This document shows, one piece after another, positions 17,458 to 27,190 of a stretch of 64,000 nucleotides of DNA. This DNA is from Candidatus Rifleibacteriota bacterium. Lineage in GTDB: Bacteria; Riflebacteria; Ozemobacteria; Ozemobacterales; Ozemobacteraceae. How positions within the stretch are numbered: position 1 is the first letter of the stretch; each line of letters starts with the position of its first letter. Under the pieces are notes generated by a model. It made no database searches, was not told where the DNA came from, and saw only the letters and a list, made by a program, of their open reading frames with translations. Position numbers and translations under genes: made by a program. The DNA lies in contig JAKQOH010000007.1 in assembly GCA_029565415.1 (NCBI GenBank), forward strand, positions 44,314-108,313. The letters run 5' to 3'.

Positions 17458-19181
17458 TGAATATTTTGCTTACTATATTCAACCATTTTTTGTCGCAGGG
17501 AACAGGTCGGAACGGCCGCGTTGCCGCCCGGCTCACGGTGCTGCTCGCGGTCGTCCTGGCGGCGCTGTCCGGCCAGGTGCCGGCGGCTCTCGCGGCGGAG
17601 AACCCCGATCTGGCGGCGTCGGTGAGCACGGACGGGTATGTGCGGGACCAGCTCGTCCTGGTGTTCAGCGACGGCCCCGTCTACTTCAGCCATGCCGATC
17701 AGGCCGACTGGAAGCGGGTCGCGCAGCGCCAGGTGTTCATCGACGGGGACGGGATCCGGACCGGCCCGCGCGGTTACGCGGTGGTGGCCTGGTCGACGGA
17801 CAACCTGCTGCTGATCAAGCCAGGCTCGGGCGTGCGGTTCTCGATCCGGCCTGCCGGCTCGGTGCCGCGACTTGCCGTCCGGGTGCACGAGGCGGCCCTG
17901 TTCGTCGCGGCACGGGACTCCCAGAGCGTCGAGATCGAGGGCCGGCACGGCAATCTCGCGGTGACGACCGGCGAAGCCGTATACCTGTCGAACGAGAAAC
18001 GCGATATCGTGCGGGCGCTGAAGGGGAAAGCCCCGTTCCGGCCGACCGGGGCGAACACAGCGACCGATATCCCCGAAGGATACGGCGTCGACGTGGATGC
18101 CCAGGGAGTCGTCACCCCCCTGACCGCGTATGATGTCCGTCGCGAGTATGACGACTGGCGCCGGTTCAACACCTGGCTCCGAAACTTCGACACCCTCCAT
18201 CGGCGGCTGTCGACCGAGATCGGCTACCGGGTGGACTCGGTGCTGATCAACGACCGGTTCGTGGGCACGATGGAAACGGATCAGGACGGGTACCGGATCA
18301 TCGATCCGGGCGCGGATGCGGCTCCCAGGCAGCTTCACCTGAAACTCAAGCTGACCCCCTACCCCCGGCCCACCGACCGGTTCGAGCTGTATATCAACAA
18401 GGACCTCGTCTACGCGCTGCGCGAGGGCCGCGACGGCTTCTTCGAGGTGAAGATCCCGACCCCGACATTCCCGGAGCTGTTCGCGACGATCCATGCCATC
18501 GACTCGATCGGCCGGCGCGACCGGATCTTCCACGAGCGGTTCGTCATCTACAACCGGCATCGCAAAATCGACGAGATCCGGGCGTTTCTGCAGCGGCTGT
18601 CGATGGCGATGGCAAGACGGGACAACATCTATCTGCGCGACCATATTTCCCGGGAGTACAAGGACTGGTTCGGCAACACCTGGTTCGACTTCGTGAAGAT
18701 GTTCGACGACTCGCTGCGGGACTACCGCGACATCCGGCTGATCCTGCATCCCCACACGTTCAAGTTCAAGGGGGAGCAGGTGCTGGTGAACATGAACTAC
18801 CGGCTCTCGGCCCTGACGGGGAACTGGCGCTGGCGGTACGAGGACACCGGCTCGGAGCTGATGACGCTGGCCTTCGAGGACGGCGAGTGGCGGATCCGGT
18901 CGAAGGCGAAGGGGCTGTTCTTCCAGCGGCTGAAGGTCGCGGTCGATCTTCGGTTGGGTATCCTGCGCGGCCGGGTGACGGACGAACGGAGCGGAGCGCC
19001 CATCGTCGGAGCGACGGTGAAAATCCGGCAGCGCGGAGTGAAGACCGTGACGGACGGCATGGGTGAATATATCATATATAATATACCAGCCGGAACATAT
19101 GACATGGAAATTTCGAAGAACGGGTATGGGACGCTGACGGCCACACGGGTCGAGATCGCCCCGACCGGCCAGCGGTATTAG
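17457..19181 (+). CDS. Secreted FecR-like protein with C-terminal carboxypeptidase-regulatory-like domain
   Basis: 574 residues. Signal peptide (VAARLTVLLAVVLAALSGQVPAALA). Residues about 70-200 form a FecR-type beta-structure (GDGIRTGPRGYAVVAWSTDNLLLIKPGSGVR, LAVTTGEAVYLS) without a sigma-binding N-terminus. The centre (about 390-500, DEIRAFLQRLSMAMARRDNIYLRDH, WRWRYEDTGSELMTLAFEDGEWRI) looks like a SnoaL/DUF4440-type domain. The end is a CarboxypepD_reg/CNA-B-like beta sandwich (LRGRVTDERSGAPIVGATV, NIPAGTYDMEISKNGY). It is translation-coupled to the barrel gene and followed after 15 bases by a lipoprotein gene. Together they suggest a surface-assembly module. Two AT-rich patches lie in this gene, at the start and at 19066-19086. 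Confidence 0.78.
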   Translation: MNILLTIFNHFLSQGTGRNGRVAARLTVLLAVVLAALSGQVPAALAAENPDLAASVSTDGYVRDQLVLVFSDGPVYFSHADQADWKRVAQRQVFIDGDGIRTGPRGYAVVAWSTDNLLLIKPGSGVRFSIRPAGSVPRLAVRVHEAALFVAARDSQSVEIEGRHGNLAVTTGEAVYLSNEKRDIVRALKGKAPFRPTGANTATDIPEGYGVDVDAQGVVTPLTAYDVRREYDDWRRFNTWLRNFDTLHRRLSTEIGYRVDSVLINDRFVGTMETDQDGYRIIDPGADAAPRQLHLKLKLTPYPRPTDRFELYINKDLVYALREGRDGFFEVKIPTPTFPELFATIHAIDSIGRRDRIFHERFVIYNRHRKIDEIRAFLQRLSMAMARRDNIYLRDHISREYKDWFGNTWFDFVKMFDDSLRDYRDIRLILHPHTFKFKGEQVLVNMNYRLSALTGNWRWRYEDTGSELMTLAFEDGEWRIRSKAKGLFFQRLKVAVDLRLGILRGRVTDERSGAPIVGATVKIRQRGVKTVTDGMGEYIIYNIPAGTYDMEISKNGYGTLTATRVEIAPTGQRY

Positions 19182-19196
19182 ACGTCCGAGGTGCGC

Positions 19197-19844
19197 ATGG
19201 ATATCTTCAGACGCGTGTTCATCCAGGTTGCGGTGCTGATCGGCCTGACGGCGCTCATCTCCGGCTGCGGAGGCACGAGCGGAAGCGGGGACGCGAGAAC
19301 CGCCGCCGGCCTGTTGACCGGTACCGTGCCCGCTTCCCTGGGAAGCGTCGTCCTGATCCGGGGTGCCGACGGTTCGACGCAGGAAGCAGCCGTCGATGCC
19401 GAGGGGCGGTATGCGGCATCGGTGAAGCCCGGAGCTTACAGCGTGCTGTTGAAGACGGCGGACGGGAACCTGAGCCTGATTTCCCGGTCGGTGAGCATCG
19501 AGGACAACATGACGGTGAGCCTGCTCGACATCCGCCTCGTGCCGCTTCCTCAGGTCGTTTCGGTATCCGTGCCCCTCGTCGACCACGACACGGCGACGGT
19601 GGAATGGCTGAGCGACATCGAGGCGGACGGGCGGATCGAGTATGGCACCGACACGCGGTACGGGTTTTCCACCTATACGGACACCGAGCTCAAGATCCGG
19701 CACCGGATGCAGTTGTATGACCTGCGGCCCGACACCACGTATCATTTCCGGATCGTCGCGAGCCGTCACGGCCTCGAGACGACCGGAACGCTGTCGAAGG
19801 ATTACGCGTTCACGACGGCCCCCGCTCCCGACACCCAGCCCTGA
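19197..19844 (+). CDS. Lipoprotein with fibronectin type III-like domain
   Basis: 215 residues. Lipobox LISGC within a hydrophobic signal (VAVLIGLTALISGCGG). The first half resembles the carboxypeptidase-regulatory fold (LLTGTVPASLGSVVLIRG, EGRYAASVKPGAYSVLLKTADG). The second half is FnIII-like (TATVEWLSDIEADGRIEYGTDTRYG, LYDLRPDTTYHFRIVAS), the form seen in purple acid phosphatase N-terminal domains. ATG at 19197 with GAGG 5 bases upstream; a GTG six bases earlier is less likely. Last gene of the barrel/FecR-like unit, facing a minus-strand gene only two bases away. Confidence 0.8.
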   Translation: MDIFRRVFIQVAVLIGLTALISGCGGTSGSGDARTAAGLLTGTVPASLGSVVLIRGADGSTQEAAVDAEGRYAASVKPGAYSVLLKTADGNLSLISRSVSIEDNMTVSLLDIRLVPLPQVVSVSVPLVDHDTATVEWLSDIEADGRIEYGTDTRYGFSTYTDTELKIRHRMQLYDLRPDTTYHFRIVASRHGLETTGTLSKDYAFTTAPAPDTQP

Positions 19845-19846
19845 GA

Positions 19847-21451
19847 TCAGGCGGCCGGCGCGCTCAGAACGAGCCGGAGCAGGTCCGCATCCGAGATATA
19901 CGGCGCATCGGCGGGTGCCATCCAGCCGAGCGGTGAGCCTCGCACCAGGCGCCGGGGAAGATCGCCGATGAGGCGTCGGCCCATCGCCGTGACAAGACAA
20001 ATCCCCGGATCGAAGCCGGGGTCGAGCTGTTTCAGAACACCGCGCAGGGCGAACCAGGCTTTCCTGAACAGGAGCAGGCTTCGGGGAAACCGGAAGCCGT
20101 CGATCACGAGCCGGTCGATGAGATCGAGGGCCGCTTCGAAGGCCGCTCCCGGGCCGATCGGCCGGGAGCCGACCGCCGTCCGCAGATGGGCTTCGAGCGC
20201 CGCCCCCGGGCCAGCCGCGGCGAGAAGCGCCCGCAATGCCCCGCGCACGACGCCGCGCTCCCCCAGCATGAAGCCGAGCATCAGGGTTCTCAGGCCGGCT
20301 CTCTGACGGCGATCCAGGCGGCCCGCCTGACTCCAGTCGATGAGGCCGATCTCCCATGCGCCGGGGGTTCGCCCCGGAATCGCGAGCAGATTCCCTGCGT
20401 GCGGGTCGCCGTGGATCAGCGTCGTCGCTGCATCCGACAGGAGGGGGTGCAGGACGATCGCGCCGAAGGTCCGCGCGGCGAGGTCGCGCCGGATGGGGCC
20501 AGGGGCCTCAATTTCCGGGAGAGGAACGCCCTCGAGGCGCTCCATGGCCGTCAGCGTCGGCGTGGAAAACGGGAACACGTTCGGGATGCGGACGCCATGG
20601 AGTCCGACATACTGGGCCCGGGCTTCGCGGAGGTGACGCTGTTCGCAGGTGGGATCGGTTTCGGCGGCCAGGGCGTCGCGCACTTCGCGCAGCACGCCGA
20701 TGTAATCGATGCCGAGATCGCCATACAAGCTCCGGCGGCCGTCGAGCCATGTCGCGAGGGCATCGAGCGCCGGCAGATCCTGGTCGAGACGGGATTTCGC
20801 CTCGGGCTTCACCAGCTTCGCGACACCCCGGCGGCCCGGACCGCCGCCGAGGCCGACCCATTCGAAGGGCAGGACCGCTCCGACACTGGCCTCGGCAAGG
20901 ATTTCCCCGTTCCAGCAGATCTCGGCACCGATCGGAGCCCGTGCCAGCTCGGCGGCGGCGAAGTCAACGAGGCCGACCGCGTCATACCCACCGGGGCGGA
21001 ACTCGAGTTCGCGCAGGGCGTTCCGGAAACCGGGCTCGAGATGCTCGTTCCGCGCGATCATCTGACCGAGTTTGTGCAGCACAGGAAGCGCGCGGGCCAG
21101 TTCGGCGAGGCGTTTTCCCGTCGGCACGTCGGCCGGGAGCAGGAACTGACCGACCAGGACCGGGATCAGGCGGCGCCGGTCGAGCCGCAGCAGCATGAAG
21201 CGCACGGCATCGAGCACGAGGCTCCTGAACCGCGCATACGCCCCGGGAACGACTTCACCGACACCGCATTCGGTCAGCAGTTGGTCGATGACCGGGCCGC
21301 GCCGCGCCTCGAGATCCGACGCCTCGAGGATATTTTGCAACGCACTAGTCCGCTCCCCATCCGACATTCCGTCGAACCCGGGAACCACGAGGGGCACCAG
21401 GCCACGGAGGCCGGCAATGGGCATCGATCCGAGAAACTGCGTTACATCCAT
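19847..21451 (-). CDS. ABC1/AarF (UbiB-like) atypical kinase
   Basis: 534 residues. Diagnostic motifs: KLGQ in LPVLHKLGQMIARN (the KxGQ N-terminal motif of the ABC1 family), the catalytic loop TTLIHGDPHAGNLLAI, and the metal Asp in EIGLIDWSQAGRL (usually DFG-like). A long N-terminal region (1-130) is unrecognised. ABC1 proteins act as ATPases/kinases in quinone or lipid metabolism; here the body diverges from UbiB and lacks its C-terminal membrane helices, so the substrate is unknown. It lies 86 bases downstream of the cyclase cluster on the same strand. I chose the ATG at 21451; the frame is open for 13 more codons. Confidence 0.78.
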   Translation of the reverse strand: MDVTQFLGSMPIAGLRGLVPLVVPGFDGMSDGERTSALQNILEASDLEARRGPVIDQLLTECGVGEVVPGAYARFRSLVLDAVRFMLLRLDRRRLIPVLVGQFLLPADVPTGKRLAELARALPVLHKLGQMIARNEHLEPGFRNALRELEFRPGGYDAVGLVDFAAAELARAPIGAEICWNGEILAEASVGAVLPFEWVGLGGGPGRRGVAKLVKPEAKSRLDQDLPALDALATWLDGRRSLYGDLGIDYIGVLREVRDALAAETDPTCEQRHLREARAQYVGLHGVRIPNVFPFSTPTLTAMERLEGVPLPEIEAPGPIRRDLAARTFGAIVLHPLLSDAATTLIHGDPHAGNLLAIPGRTPGAWEIGLIDWSQAGRLDRRQRAGLRTLMLGFMLGERGVVRGALRALLAAAGPGAALEAHLRTAVGSRPIGPGAAFEAALDLIDRLVIDGFRFPRSLLLFRKAWFALRGVLKQLDPGFDPGICLVTAMGRRLIGDLPRRLVRGSPLGWMAPADAPYISDADLLRLVLSAPAA

Positions 21452-21537
21452 GGTTCCATCGTAGCCCGGCGGGCTTCGAAACACAACCATTTTTTGCGAT
21501 GCAAAATATGTGCTGTGAGAGCCGCGGGCGTGGCGGT

Positions 21538-24357
21538 CTACCGGACGGCGAAGAGGCGGAGCGGTTCGGCCTTTCCCTTCAGGGCGATCGGCTCGAGGGC
21601 TTCGAGGGCGTGACAGTCCGGCAGATGCTCCGCGACGGCGGTGGAGATGATGATCGAAGCCGTGGGCCGGCTGGCAGCGGCGGTGCAGAGCCGGGCGGCG
21701 GTGCTCACCGAGTCGCCGATGACGGTGTAGTCGATGCGGCCCTCCCGTGAGCCGACCTTGCCGGAGATGGCCGGGCCGAAATGGATGCCGATATCGGTTC
21801 TCAACGGCCGCTGGCCGGCCGCAACGCGCTCCGCGTTGAGGGCATCCTGGGCCTCCATCATCGCGACGGCGGCATCCACCGCCCGTTGCGCAGGGTGCGG
21901 GGCGTCGGCGGCCGCGAAGAAGACGGCCATGATCGCGTCGCCGATCAGCTTGTCGATGCTTCCCCCGTGCCGGCGGATCTCGGGATCGAGCCGCGAGAAA
22001 TACCCGTTGAGGAGGTCGATGACGGCCTCGGGCGTGCCCGACTCGAGAAGCCGGTCGAACCCGTGCAGATGCGAGAAAAGGATCGCCACCTCGCGCCGCT
22101 CGCCGCCAAGCTCGATGCCCGTCGTGTCATCTCTGCGCACTTCGTCCCAGACCTGGTCGGAAACCAGGTGGCGCATGCGCTCGCGGTGGCCCAGTTTTTC
22201 GGCCATCTCGTTGAACGTGACGGCAAGCCGGCCCAGCTCGTCGTCAGAGGTCACGGGGGTTCTGGCATCGTAGTCACCGCGCGCGATCTCGCCGACGAAC
22301 ACCGTCAGCGCCCCGACCTGATCGACCAGGCGCCGCGACAGAAACATCGCGCAACCGACCATCCAGATCAAGCTCCAGGCCAGCATCAAGGCCAGGAACT
22401 GGAGGATCGTCCGGCGGCCTTCCCCGAGCAGCGCCGCGTCGATCCACCCCATCAGCAGATACCCGCCGAGCTGCTCGGGGAAAAAGCCGGTAACGAGCGC
22501 CTGGCCGCCATCCATGGTGCACACCGCCGTTTCATGCGCCCGGAACGACTGGACACGATGGAACAGGTCGATGATGTCCGCGTCGCGCTTCATCCCCGAG
22601 GGGTGCAGCCGGCCGTCGTTGCCGAGCGCCGCGATCCGGACGGCGCCGTATTCTCCGGCGGTCGAGCGGGCGATGATCCGGTCGACGAACTCTCTGGCGA
22701 ACTCGGTCTCATCGAAAGCGTAGCCGATCAGGCCGCGCATCTCGCCCGCGGCATCCCGGAGGTAGGCATACCGGGAGACCATGTTGCGTTTGCCGATGCG
22801 TATCCGGTTGAACGCGCCGTTGGTCCGGGCGGCATTCGTCAGGGCTCGCTCGAGATCCTCACCCTGGATCAGCGGCTGCGTCCGGACCAGAGCGGCGGGC
22901 ACGGGCTTCCCTTGCACTTCGAGCATGCGGGCGAGCAGCAGGCGCAGCATCACGGGATAATCCCCCCCTTTGTGAATCGAGGGAATGCCGCTTCCGCGGC
23001 GCGTTTCGGCGCCGTCGGCCGTGATGACGAACAGATCATACCGGCGCAATCCGGCCGAGAACGAGGCCAGACCTGCCTCGACCGAGCCTTTCGCCGCGAT
23101 GGTTTCGACGAGCGCGCGCTCGAACGTCTCGCCTTCCCGGCGGCGCTGTTCGCGGAACTCGCGATACGAGGTGTCGACGGCCGTCAGGGTTCCCCGGAGC
23201 AGGCTTTCCCAGCGGCTCCGCTCGAGGCGGGCCGTTTCACTGGACCGCTCCAGGCCGAATCCGCACAGCATGACGACGGGCAGAACGGCCGTGATGAGGA
23301 ACAGGATGACCACCTGAGCCCGCAGCGAAAGGGCCAGGGGCTCATTCCGCATCCAGACGCGCCAGCCGAGGCCGATGAGGGCGAGAGCGGCAAGGAGCAC
23401 GGCGGCTCGGATCCTGTCGGCCCAGGCAGCCAGCCTCCCGTCGAGCCGTTCCCGGGAAAGGCCGACGAGGGCGTAGCGGCCGTTCTCATGGGGAATGTAG
23501 CGGGCCATCCAGAGGCCGTCCGGGGTCTCGATCTCGGTCTGGTTCCAGAGCAGCCGCGACAGAACCTGCTCGGGCGGCTGCAGATCGCCGGTCTGGGCCT
23601 CTTTCCGAAGACCGGCCGGGGTTTTCCGGAGAACGAGGGCCTGATCCGGCCGGAACGCAAGGCGGAAGATCGAGTCGCGCGCGATGATGCGCGAGGGAAG
23701 ACGCTGGGGATCGACGATCAGCCAGAGACCGGCGGCCGGGCCCGTCTCTGCCGGCACGACCCAGGACAGGCGCAGGCGGTATCGGTCGAGGAAATACTGG
23801 GGCAGCCCGTCGATGCCGGCCAGGTCGGCGGGCGCGGTGAAGGCTCCGTAAAGACTGCGGCAGATGCGCTGGGCGCGATCCGACCGGGCCGCACCGGACG
23901 TGTCGGCCTGGGAAGCGTCGGATGCTGCGAGCGCCGAAAGCTCGGCCCACAGCATCTCTCGCGTCCGGGACGGCTCGTTGCCGGATTGCCAGGCCAGCCG
24001 CCCGGCGGCGTCGAAAGCGAACACGTCGGCAGCGGGGAAGAGGCGATGCAGGGCTTTTCCGGCAGCCGTGGCGGTACGGGCGTTCCAGGTGCGCCTCTGC
24101 GCGGCTCGCAACAACGGTTCGGCGCGCTGCCGCATCCAGCGCACGCGGTTGAACCGCTCGGCGATGTCGAGCACGGTCGAGGTGAGGGCGACGGACATAT
24201 CGTCCCGGGATTCGCCGATCGAACGCTCGAGATACAGGTTGAACGCGCCGCGAAACACGAACAGAGCGGCGAGAACGAGCAGAACACAGGCGAGAAACAG
24301 GCCGGGTCGCTTCCGGGTCGGAACGGTTGCGGTCATGTCAGTCATGGTCGTGGCCAT
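21538..24357 (-). CDS. Class III cyclase-like receptor 1 (catalytic residues altered)
   Basis: About 939 residues: N-terminal membrane helix (LFLACVLLVLAALFVFRGAF), a large extracytoplasmic region, two further membrane helices (AAVLLAALALIGLGWRV; VVILFLITAVLPVVMLCGF), a second sensor-like region, another membrane helix, and a HAMP domain (VFVGEIARGDYDARTP ... LAVTFNEMAEKLGH). A class III cyclase domain follows from about 750. The first metal Asp, normally in FxDIxGF, is His763 (LFSHLHGF); the transition-state Asn is Ser885 (GDSVSTAARL). Lys and Asp in DKLIGDAIMAVF remain. Cyclase activity is therefore doubtful and it may act as a nucleotide sensor or partner. The start is uncertain (ATG 24357, 24345 or 24336); it overlaps the upstream cyclase gene. 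Confidence 0.85.
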   Translation of the reverse strand: MATTMTDMTATVPTRKRPGLFLACVLLVLAALFVFRGAFNLYLERSIGESRDDMSVALTSTVLDIAERFNRVRWMRQRAEPLLRAAQRRTWNARTATAAGKALHRLFPAADVFAFDAAGRLAWQSGNEPSRTREMLWAELSALAASDASQADTSGAARSDRAQRICRSLYGAFTAPADLAGIDGLPQYFLDRYRLRLSWVVPAETGPAAGLWLIVDPQRLPSRIIARDSIFRLAFRPDQALVLRKTPAGLRKEAQTGDLQPPEQVLSRLLWNQTEIETPDGLWMARYIPHENGRYALVGLSRERLDGRLAAWADRIRAAVLLAALALIGLGWRVWMRNEPLALSLRAQVVILFLITAVLPVVMLCGFGLERSSETARLERSRWESLLRGTLTAVDTSYREFREQRRREGETFERALVETIAAKGSVEAGLASFSAGLRRYDLFVITADGAETRRGSGIPSIHKGGDYPVMLRLLLARMLEVQGKPVPAALVRTQPLIQGEDLERALTNAARTNGAFNRIRIGKRNMVSRYAYLRDAAGEMRGLIGYAFDETEFAREFVDRIIARSTAGEYGAVRIAALGNDGRLHPSGMKRDADIIDLFHRVQSFRAHETAVCTMDGGQALVTGFFPEQLGGYLLMGWIDAALLGEGRRTILQFLALMLAWSLIWMVGCAMFLSRRLVDQVGALTVFVGEIARGDYDARTPVTSDDELGRLAVTFNEMAEKLGHRERMRHLVSDQVWDEVRRDDTTGIELGGERREVAILFSHLHGFDRLLESGTPEAVIDLLNGYFSRLDPEIRRHGGSIDKLIGDAIMAVFFAAADAPHPAQRAVDAAVAMMEAQDALNAERVAAGQRPLRTDIGIHFGPAISGKVGSREGRIDYTVIGDSVSTAARLCTAAASRPTASIIISTAVAEHLPDCHALEALEPIALKGKAEPLRLFAVR

Positions 24358-27190
24358 TATACGCGTTTCGCCGATCGCGGAGGATCTCATAGACCCGTTC
24401 CTGCGCCGCGTCGGCCGACGGCCTCTCGACCACGGCGAACCGCTCTCCGACGATTTCCGCGACACGCCCCGACACCATGACTTTCGTCTGCGTTCCATCC
24501 TTGCTCGCCGCTTCGAGCCTGGCGGCGAATCCGACGGCGGGGCCGATCACGGTGAAATCCTGGCGGCCGCCGGCGGCTCCGACGCTTCCCGAAATCATCT
24601 TCCCGAAATGGATGCCGACCCCGTTTTCGACGGGAAAGGCGCCGCGGCGTTTTCGTGTTTCGTTCAGCCGGGCAAGCGCGCGGCGCATTTCCAGACCGGC
24701 TTCGACGGCCCGGATTGCCGGGTGGGCAGCCCCATCCAGCGGTCTGAACACGGCCTGGATCGCATCCCCGATCAGCTTGTCGATCTCCCCGCCGGATTCC
24801 CGGATGACGGCATCCATCGCGGTGAAATACTCGTTGAGCATGGCCGTCACCTCGGCCGGCGCTTCGCGTTCCGACAACGTGGTGAACCCCCGGATGTCCG
24901 AACAGAGCACAGCGGCCTCGATGAAGGCTCCCTTCCCCCTGCCGGCCCCCTGCGCGGCGGCGGTTCCCTGCCAGGCCGATTCGGAGAGAAATCGCCGCAT
25001 CCGTTCGCGCTGCCGGAGGCCTTCGGCCATCGCCCCGAACGAGGTGCCCAGCGCGGCCAGCTCGTCCCGGCCGTCGGTCGAAAGGCGGACGTCGAGCGCG
25101 CCTTCCCCGATCTCGACGGCCGCCTTCTGCAGCATCCGGATCGGCCCGAGCAGCCTGCGGGAGAGAACCACGGCCACGCCGATCGCCAGACCAAACGCCA
25201 GCAGCAGGCCGCCGGCGGCCAAAGCGGTCAGCCGGCCCCGTTCGCGGCTCTGGTGGGCGAGAGGCATCCGGGCTGCCAGGACGCCGAGCTGGAGATAGCT
25301 CGGCCGGCTCGTCAGCACGAGATGCGGGCCGTCATGGAACTCGACACGATCGCTGCACGGGGAGCCCGTCTGCTGCGTTCGAACCGTGAGCCGGAGGAAA
25401 TCCCGGGGGATGGACGGCAGTTCGGGGTTGACGACGGCCCGGTTGATGCGGAACAAGCCCCACGGCCTGTTCTTCGCCGTCACCGTTGATATATAATCAT
25501 CTATATATTCAGCCGAATCGTCTCCCATGGTCGTGCCGCCCACGAACAGCCCGCCGAGGGAGTCCCCGTCGACCCGGTAGGTCTGGCAGAACAGGAGGGC
25601 GGTCTTGGTCGTCAACATGACATAGGTGATGTGTCCGAGCCGGCCGAACAACTCCTTGAGGGGAACGGCGTCGCCGATCATCTCGTGAACGGGCAGGGCC
25701 AGTCGCTCCTTCGCGCCGGGCGCCGACGGTCCGTCGGCCTTGCCGGCGGCGGCGCGCATCTCGAGGAACACATCCTTCATGATTTTCGCGATGACCGGCG
25801 AGGTGATGATCAGCCGGCGCTCGCCCTGATCATCCGTCGTCCGGGCCCGACACTCCCGCCGCCCCCCTGGAGAGGAGTGACGCATCTCGATGGCGACGGC
25901 TTCGGTGAAACTGGCAAGACGTCCGGAAACCTCGCCGATGTCTCCGTCGCGATCCCGCGCGATCCCTTGGATCATGCGGGCGAAACGCTCCTGATACCGC
26001 TCGAGCACGTCCCGGAATCCGCGGTCGAGGAAGGTCATGGTCCGCGCCGCCTCGGTCTCCCACTCGACCCGTTTCACCGCGTCGAAGCTGAGAACCCGCA
26101 TGCCGCCCTGGATGCCCGAGAAACCGATCGGCACGATCCCGGCGAACAGGAACGCGAGGGCGATGCGCCGCCGCAGCGACCCGGTGCCGATGCCGGACAG
26201 GATTCCGGCGAGCAGCCAGGCGCAGCCCGCCGCGGCCATAATCAGAGCTCCCAACCCCGCCAGGCCGAGGGGGTTCCGGAACAGGCCGAATGATTCTTTT
26301 CGATATAATATCAACGTTCCCGCCGCATGTGCGGGAAGCGGCCGCGCCGTGACGAAGCCGCCCGGCACGCGAACGACGCGATCCACCGCATCGGGAGGCC
26401 GGGCCAGAACCTCATCCGGAAGCTGCCCGGCCCGCACGAGCCAGCGGCTGCCGTCGGATGACAGAATCCCCAGCCCCGCAGCCTCCTCCCCCGACAGTCG
26501 GGCGGCGGCCAGCCATGCGTGATACGAGGCCGGCGGGATGGCCTCCAGGGGGATTCGGATGACGACGCCGAACACCGGGTCATGTTTTTCGGGATCGGGG
26601 TTGTGCCGGAAGACGGCGAGGGCGAGAGGCGTCTGGGAGGCGCTCTGGATGACCGGCCCGAAAAACGGGGCGGCCGTCAGATCGACCAGCGTCGTTCCCG
26701 CCGCAACCCAGTGTTTCAGGGCGGCATTCGCGTTCGCGATGATCGCCCGGCCCTCCGACAACCCCTCGCGGCCGGCATTGCGTCGCTTTTCCTCCATGAT
26801 CCCCCGCCAGATCACGCACGTCGTTTCGAGATCCTCGTCACGGGGCCACAAAAGGGGCTTCACGTCGTGATCGAACACGTTGATCCGCACCACGGAGGGG
26901 TTCCAGGCATCCGGCACCACCTGGGAAAGGGCCTGACGCAGCCGCTTCTCGAAGGCGGCCGCGTCGTTCGGCGGTGCCGTGCGGAGCTCCTCGGTAAGAA
27001 CCGAGGTCAGGGGGGCCGTCGGCTCGATCGTCGTCTCGATGCGGTCGAGGAGCATGCCCAGGATCTGCCGGGCATCCTCCAGGTCGCGGATACGGGCTTC
27101 CTCCCGGTGCAGCAAAAGCCAGCCGATCATGACGAATACCGGCAGCATCGCCATGAACGCGAGGAGCACCCGCAGCCGGTTCGTCTTCAA
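24338..27190 (-). CDS. Class III cyclase-like receptor 2 (transition-state Asn lost)
   Basis: About 950 residues with the same architecture as its neighbours: membrane helix near the N-terminus, extracytoplasmic sensor, central membrane helices (LALAFLFAGIVPIGFSG), second sensor, membrane helix (LTALAAGGLLLAFGLAIGVAVVL), HAMP and cyclase. Both metal Asp residues are present (VLCSDIRGF, Asp765; DKLIGDAIQAVF). In the later motif the Asp and Asn of GDxVNxAARL are replaced: GPAVGFAARL (Pro884, Gly887). The TTG at 27190 overlaps the upstream stop (TTGA) and has GGGAGGG 7 bases before it; an ATG at 27205 has no ribosome site. AT-rich islands at 25487-25510 and 26301-26312. Confidence 0.85.
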   Translation of the reverse strand: MKTNRLRVLLAFMAMLPVFVMIGWLLLHREEARIRDLEDARQILGMLLDRIETTIEPTAPLTSVLTEELRTAPPNDAAAFEKRLRQALSQVVPDAWNPSVVRINVFDHDVKPLLWPRDEDLETTCVIWRGIMEEKRRNAGREGLSEGRAIIANANAALKHWVAAGTTLVDLTAAPFFGPVIQSASQTPLALAVFRHNPDPEKHDPVFGVVIRIPLEAIPPASYHAWLAAARLSGEEAAGLGILSSDGSRWLVRAGQLPDEVLARPPDAVDRVVRVPGGFVTARPLPAHAAGTLILYRKESFGLFRNPLGLAGLGALIMAAAGCAWLLAGILSGIGTGSLRRRIALAFLFAGIVPIGFSGIQGGMRVLSFDAVKRVEWETEAARTMTFLDRGFRDVLERYQERFARMIQGIARDRDGDIGEVSGRLASFTEAVAIEMRHSSPGGRRECRARTTDDQGERRLIITSPVIAKIMKDVFLEMRAAAGKADGPSAPGAKERLALPVHEMIGDAVPLKELFGRLGHITYVMLTTKTALLFCQTYRVDGDSLGGLFVGGTTMGDDSAEYIDDYISTVTAKNRPWGLFRINRAVVNPELPSIPRDFLRLTVRTQQTGSPCSDRVEFHDGPHLVLTSRPSYLQLGVLAARMPLAHQSRERGRLTALAAGGLLLAFGLAIGVAVVLSRRLLGPIRMLQKAAVEIGEGALDVRLSTDGRDELAALGTSFGAMAEGLRQRERMRRFLSESAWQGTAAAQGAGRGKGAFIEAAVLCSDIRGFTTLSEREAPAEVTAMLNEYFTAMDAVIRESGGEIDKLIGDAIQAVFRPLDGAAHPAIRAVEAGLEMRRALARLNETRKRRGAFPVENGVGIHFGKMISGSVGAAGGRQDFTVIGPAVGFAARLEAASKDGTQTKVMVSGRVAEIVGERFAVVERPSADAAQERVYEILRDRRNAYNGHDHD

